From: Capsicum annuum
Lineage: Eukaryota; Streptophyta; Magnoliopsida; Solanales; Solanaceae
Direction of reading: 5' to 3'
Assembly: GCF_002878395.1 (NCBI RefSeq)
Contig: NC_061115.1
Coordinates: forward strand, 97,476,493 to 97,540,492
Length of the DNA: 64,000 nucleotides
In this document: piece by piece, positions 61,231 to 64,000 of the stretch
Layout of the letters: each line of letters starts with the position of its first letter
Numbering within the stretch: position 1 is the stretch's first letter
The notes under the pieces: model-generated
Seen by the model: the letters and a program-made list of their open reading frames with translations, nothing else
What the model was told of the DNA's origin: nothing
Database searches by the model: none
Position numbers and translations under genes: made by a program

Positions 61231-62586
61231 TTAGGAAAGAACGGTACCTTTGGCTTGATTGGAGTTGGCGGAAAATAGGTGCGGGTACTTAGATCGCATA
61301 TCCTCCTCAGCTTCTCAAGATGCACCCTTAACAAATTGGTTTCACCACAACACCTTGACCAAGGGAACTTCTTTGTTCCTTAGTCTTCGGACACTAAAAT
61401 CAAGAATCTTAATAGAAATCTCATCAAAAGAAAGATTTTCTTGAATGTCAGTACTCACAGAGGAATCCACTACCACAGCATCGCTAATATGCTTTCTAAG
61501 CATGGAGACATAGAATATTAGATGAACAAAGGATAACTCGAAAGGCAACTCAACTTCATAAGCTACCTTACCAACACGGCTAAGAATTTTGTAAGGACCA
61601 ACATAACGGGGACTAAGCTTCCCCTTCTTTCCAAATCTCTTCACCCCCCTCATGGGTGAAATTTTCAGATACACTAGGTCACCAACTTCAAACTCAAGGT
61701 CTCTCCTTCTAACATCCGTATATGACTTCTGACGACTCTGCGTAGTTTTCAACCTTTCCCTAATCGACTTAACCTTTTCCATAGCCTCAAATATAGAATC
61801 AGGACCACTCACAGCCGCTTCACCCACCTCAAACCAACCTATGCATGATCTACACTTCCTCCCATTTAAGGCTTCAAATGGAGCCATGCCAATACTAGAG
61901 TGGAAACTATTATTGTAAGCAAACTCTATCAACGGTAAGTGATCATCCCAACTTCCCTTAAAGTCAAGTGCACAAGCTCTTAACATATCCTTTATAGTCT
62001 GGATAGTCCGCTCAGCCTGACCATCAGTCTGCGGATAAAAATCAAAACTCAAAAGCACTTGGGTACCAAGACCCTTCTGAAAAGCTTTCCGAAATTGCGA
62101 AGTGAACTGAGTACCCCTATCCAAAATGATAGACAAGGGAACTCCATGCAGTCTGACTAGCTCTCAAATATACAATCTAGCGTAATCCTTAGCAGTATAT
62201 GAAGTATGAACAGGCAAGAATTGAGCAGACTTAGTCAACCTATCAACTACAACCCAAATGGAATCATGATGGCATCAGGAAAGAGGTAAACCAATCACAA
62301 AGTCCATATTTATCTCTTCCCACTTCCAAGTGGGAATACTAAACTCTTGCATCATACCACCAGGTCTTTGGTGTTCAACCCTAACCTATTGGCATGTTGC
62401 AGACTTAGTTACAAACGTTGCTATATCTTTCTTCATACCACTCCACCAATAGATTTCTCGCAAGTCTCGGTACATCTTGGTGGCACCAGGATGAATAGAA
62501 TATCGCGCCCCATGCGCTTCAGCCATAATCCTCTGTCTTAGATCATCAACATTCGGGACATATAATCTACCCTGCAATCTCAACAC
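61231..62586 (-). pseudogene. Integrase and chromodomain of E
   Basis: The best preserved integrase in the window. The zinc region reads EAHGARYSIHPGATKMYRDL and KSATCQ in the open stretch 62386-62586 (the first Cys of the CxxC is Ser). The open stretch 61342-62136 (264 codons) holds IILDRGTQFTSQF with the second catalytic Asp, DGQAERTIQTIKDML with the Glu 35 residues further on, AYNNSFHSSIGMAPFEAL, RRRDLEFEVGDLVYLKISP, RYVGPYKILSRVGKVAYEV, and the chromodomain ILDFSVRRLRNKEVPLVKVLW. Two TGA stops follow, one at an Arg codon (61339-61341) and one at the ATWE Trp (61315-61317), before the natural end TAA at 61231. Confidence 0.9.
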
Positions 62587-63290
62587 ACCATCTCCCCTGG
62601 GAGAAAACCTCTACTTTTTGGTCCTTGACTGACTCCTTCAGTCTAACCAAACTAGCATCTAAGTATTGCTTTTCCTTCACTTCCGAAACCAGGGAGGATT
62701 TGGAACAACTCTGAACCCCTATACTACCTTCAGTAGAGTCAAACAACCTAACCCCCAATCTAGCCAAACAATGTACATCACGAGCCAACTCTTTCTTACC
62801 TTCTACCACATGCGAAACACTACCCATGGACACTCTACTTAGGGCATCCGCCATAATATTGGCCTTGCCCGGATGGTACAGTCCACATATATCATGGTCT
62901 TTTAACAATTCTAACCATCGTCTCTACCTGAGATTCGATTCTCTCTAGGTAAACACATACTGCAGACTCTTATGATCAGTGAAAATATCAACATGGACAC
63001 CATACAAATATGTCTCCAGATTTTCAAAGCAAACACAACAGCAGCCAACTCAAGGTCATAGGTGGGGTAATTTTTCTCATGGGGTTTCAACTGTCTAGAG
63101 GCATAAGCTATCACCTTACCCTTCTGCATCAATACGCAACCCAACCCAACTCTCGAAGCATCACAGTACACCACAAAACCATCAACACCATCAAGCAAAG
63201 TCAAAACAAGGGCTGAAGTGAGTCGAGTTTTCTACTCTTGAAAACTCTTCTCACAAGATTCGGACCACAAGAAATTCACTGTCTTTTGGG
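62587..63290 (-). pseudogene. RNase H domain and linker of E
   Basis: The open stretch 62911-63204 reads [20 protein letters not shown] with the first catalytic Asp, [40 protein letters not shown]. It then loses frame through a single-base deletion after WRH near 63010. The proper frame returns in the open stretch 62567-62908 with LLKDHDICGLYHPGKANIMA, ALSRVSMGSVSHV and the REVHCLARLGV-like linker ending KVEVFSQG. Apart from these shifts the domain is close to the family consensus. Confidence 0.88.
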
Positions 63291-64000
63291 TCAACCGAGT
63301 CATAGGAGACGCTATAGAGGAGAAACCCTCAACAAAACAGCGGTAATAGCCAGCTAAACCTAAGAAACTTCGGATATCAGTCATAAAAATAGGTCTTGGC
63401 CAATTTCTAACAGCTTTAATCTTTTAGGGATCAACTCTAATACCCTCAGAAGAAATGATATGACCCAGAAAAGCAACTGACCTTAGCTAAAACTCACACT
63501 TACTGAATTTGGCAAACAACTTGTGATCTCTAAGGGTTTGCAAGATAGTTTGGAGATGATCAGAATATTCATCCTCACTATGGGAGTACACAGTATATCA
63601 TCGATGAACACTATGACAAACATATCCAGCTATGATTGAACACTCAATTCATCAGGTCCATGAAAGCTATTGGGGCATTAGTTAACTCGAAAGACATAAC
63701 AAGAAACTTAAAATAGCCATAATGAGTTTAGAAAATGGTTTTTGGGATGTCATACTCCCTAAATTTGAGTTGATGATAGCCGGAATGAAGGTCTATCTTT
63801 GAGAAATAACTTGCACCTTGCAATTGCTCAAACAAATCATCTATTCTTAGAAGGGGTACTTATTTTTGACGGTGTATTTATTCAGTTGGCGGTAATCAGT
63901 GCACATATGCAACGAGCCATCTTTCTTTCTCACAAAAAACACAGGAGCACCCCAAGGAGAAACACTGGGCCTTATGAAACTCTTATCTAGTAGATCTTTG
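63291..64000 (-). pseudogene. Reverse transcriptase domain of E, cut by the window edge
   Basis: The carboxy-terminal side shows the [22 protein letters not shown] and EGIRVDP-like blocks at 63320-63450, and [10 protein letters not shown] with the FIDD active-site box intact at 63597-63608. A one-base deletion follows directly after the box, shifting the frame. Upstream the MSFELTNAPIAFMDLMN-like and [19 protein letters not shown] stretches run to the right edge near 63920-63960. The amino-terminal part, protease, gag and 5' LTR are outside the window. Confidence 0.82.

Noticed and set aside
1..64000. Host protein-coding genes, tRNA or rRNA genes
   Set aside because: All recognisable protein similarity is to retrotransposon gag or pol. 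The tRNA-like matches are primer sites complementary to tRNA 3' ends, not tRNA genes.

Overview
This window is plant nuclear DNA, AT-rich and almost certainly heterochromatic. The coding remnants, LTR sequences and primer-binding sites look like those of Solanaceae (tomato, potato, tobacco or pepper type), but the species is inferred, not proven. I see no host gene, no tRNA or rRNA gene and no CRISPR. Essentially the whole 64 kb is LTR retrotransposon, mostly Ty3/gypsy chromoviruses (Tekay/Del-like, gag-PR-RT-RNaseH-integrase-chromodomain, LTRs of about 2-2.9 kb, initiator-tRNA-Met primer site). There is also one family of the Athila/Tat type (tRNA-Asp primer site, about 1.45 kb LTRs). All are decayed. 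I name them A to N for this report.

Layout. 1-1480: minus-strand gag/protease remnant (K). 1533-5397: 5' LTR and non-coding interior of a plus-strand element (J). 5403-15556: complete plus-strand element A with two LTRs, PBS, gag-pol, PPT and a perfect 5-bp target duplication (GTATG). 15562-18085: gag, PBS and 5' LTR of a minus-strand Athila/Tat-type element (G). 18086-29578: 3' part of a second element of that type (H, plus strand), split by element F (18588-27759, minus, non-coding interior, perfect duplication TTGTA). 29579-29792: a short plus-strand integrase/chromodomain piece (M). 29793-55679: minus-strand element D, whose 3' LTR is split by element C (31781-48242, perfect duplication CACTC). 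C's integrase gene is in turn split by element B (34930-42830), which has gag but no pol. 55685-55714: M resumes. 55715-58285: 3' LTR and pol end of minus-strand element N. 58286-58939: part of a G-type LTR. 58940-64000: element E (minus), the best preserved copy, cut by the window edge.

How it fits together. Removing each insertion at its target duplication rejoins the interrupted reading frame beneath it. Removing B rejoins C's integrase, removing C rejoins D's LTR, and removing D rejoins M's chromodomain. The window is therefore a genealogy: M is oldest and carries three branches, H>(G>A, F), D>C>B and N>G-type LTR>E. No element here is autonomous as it stands. Reading frames carry many stops, most of them C-to-T or G-to-A changes typical of methylated, silenced repeats.

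The most interesting signals are non-coding or evolutionary: short reiterated near-palindromic words near the start of each LTR family; loss of the same chromodomain tryptophan in all five copies; a gag-only element (B); a non-coding large element with very unequal LTRs (F); and three independent insertions within about 250 bp of M.
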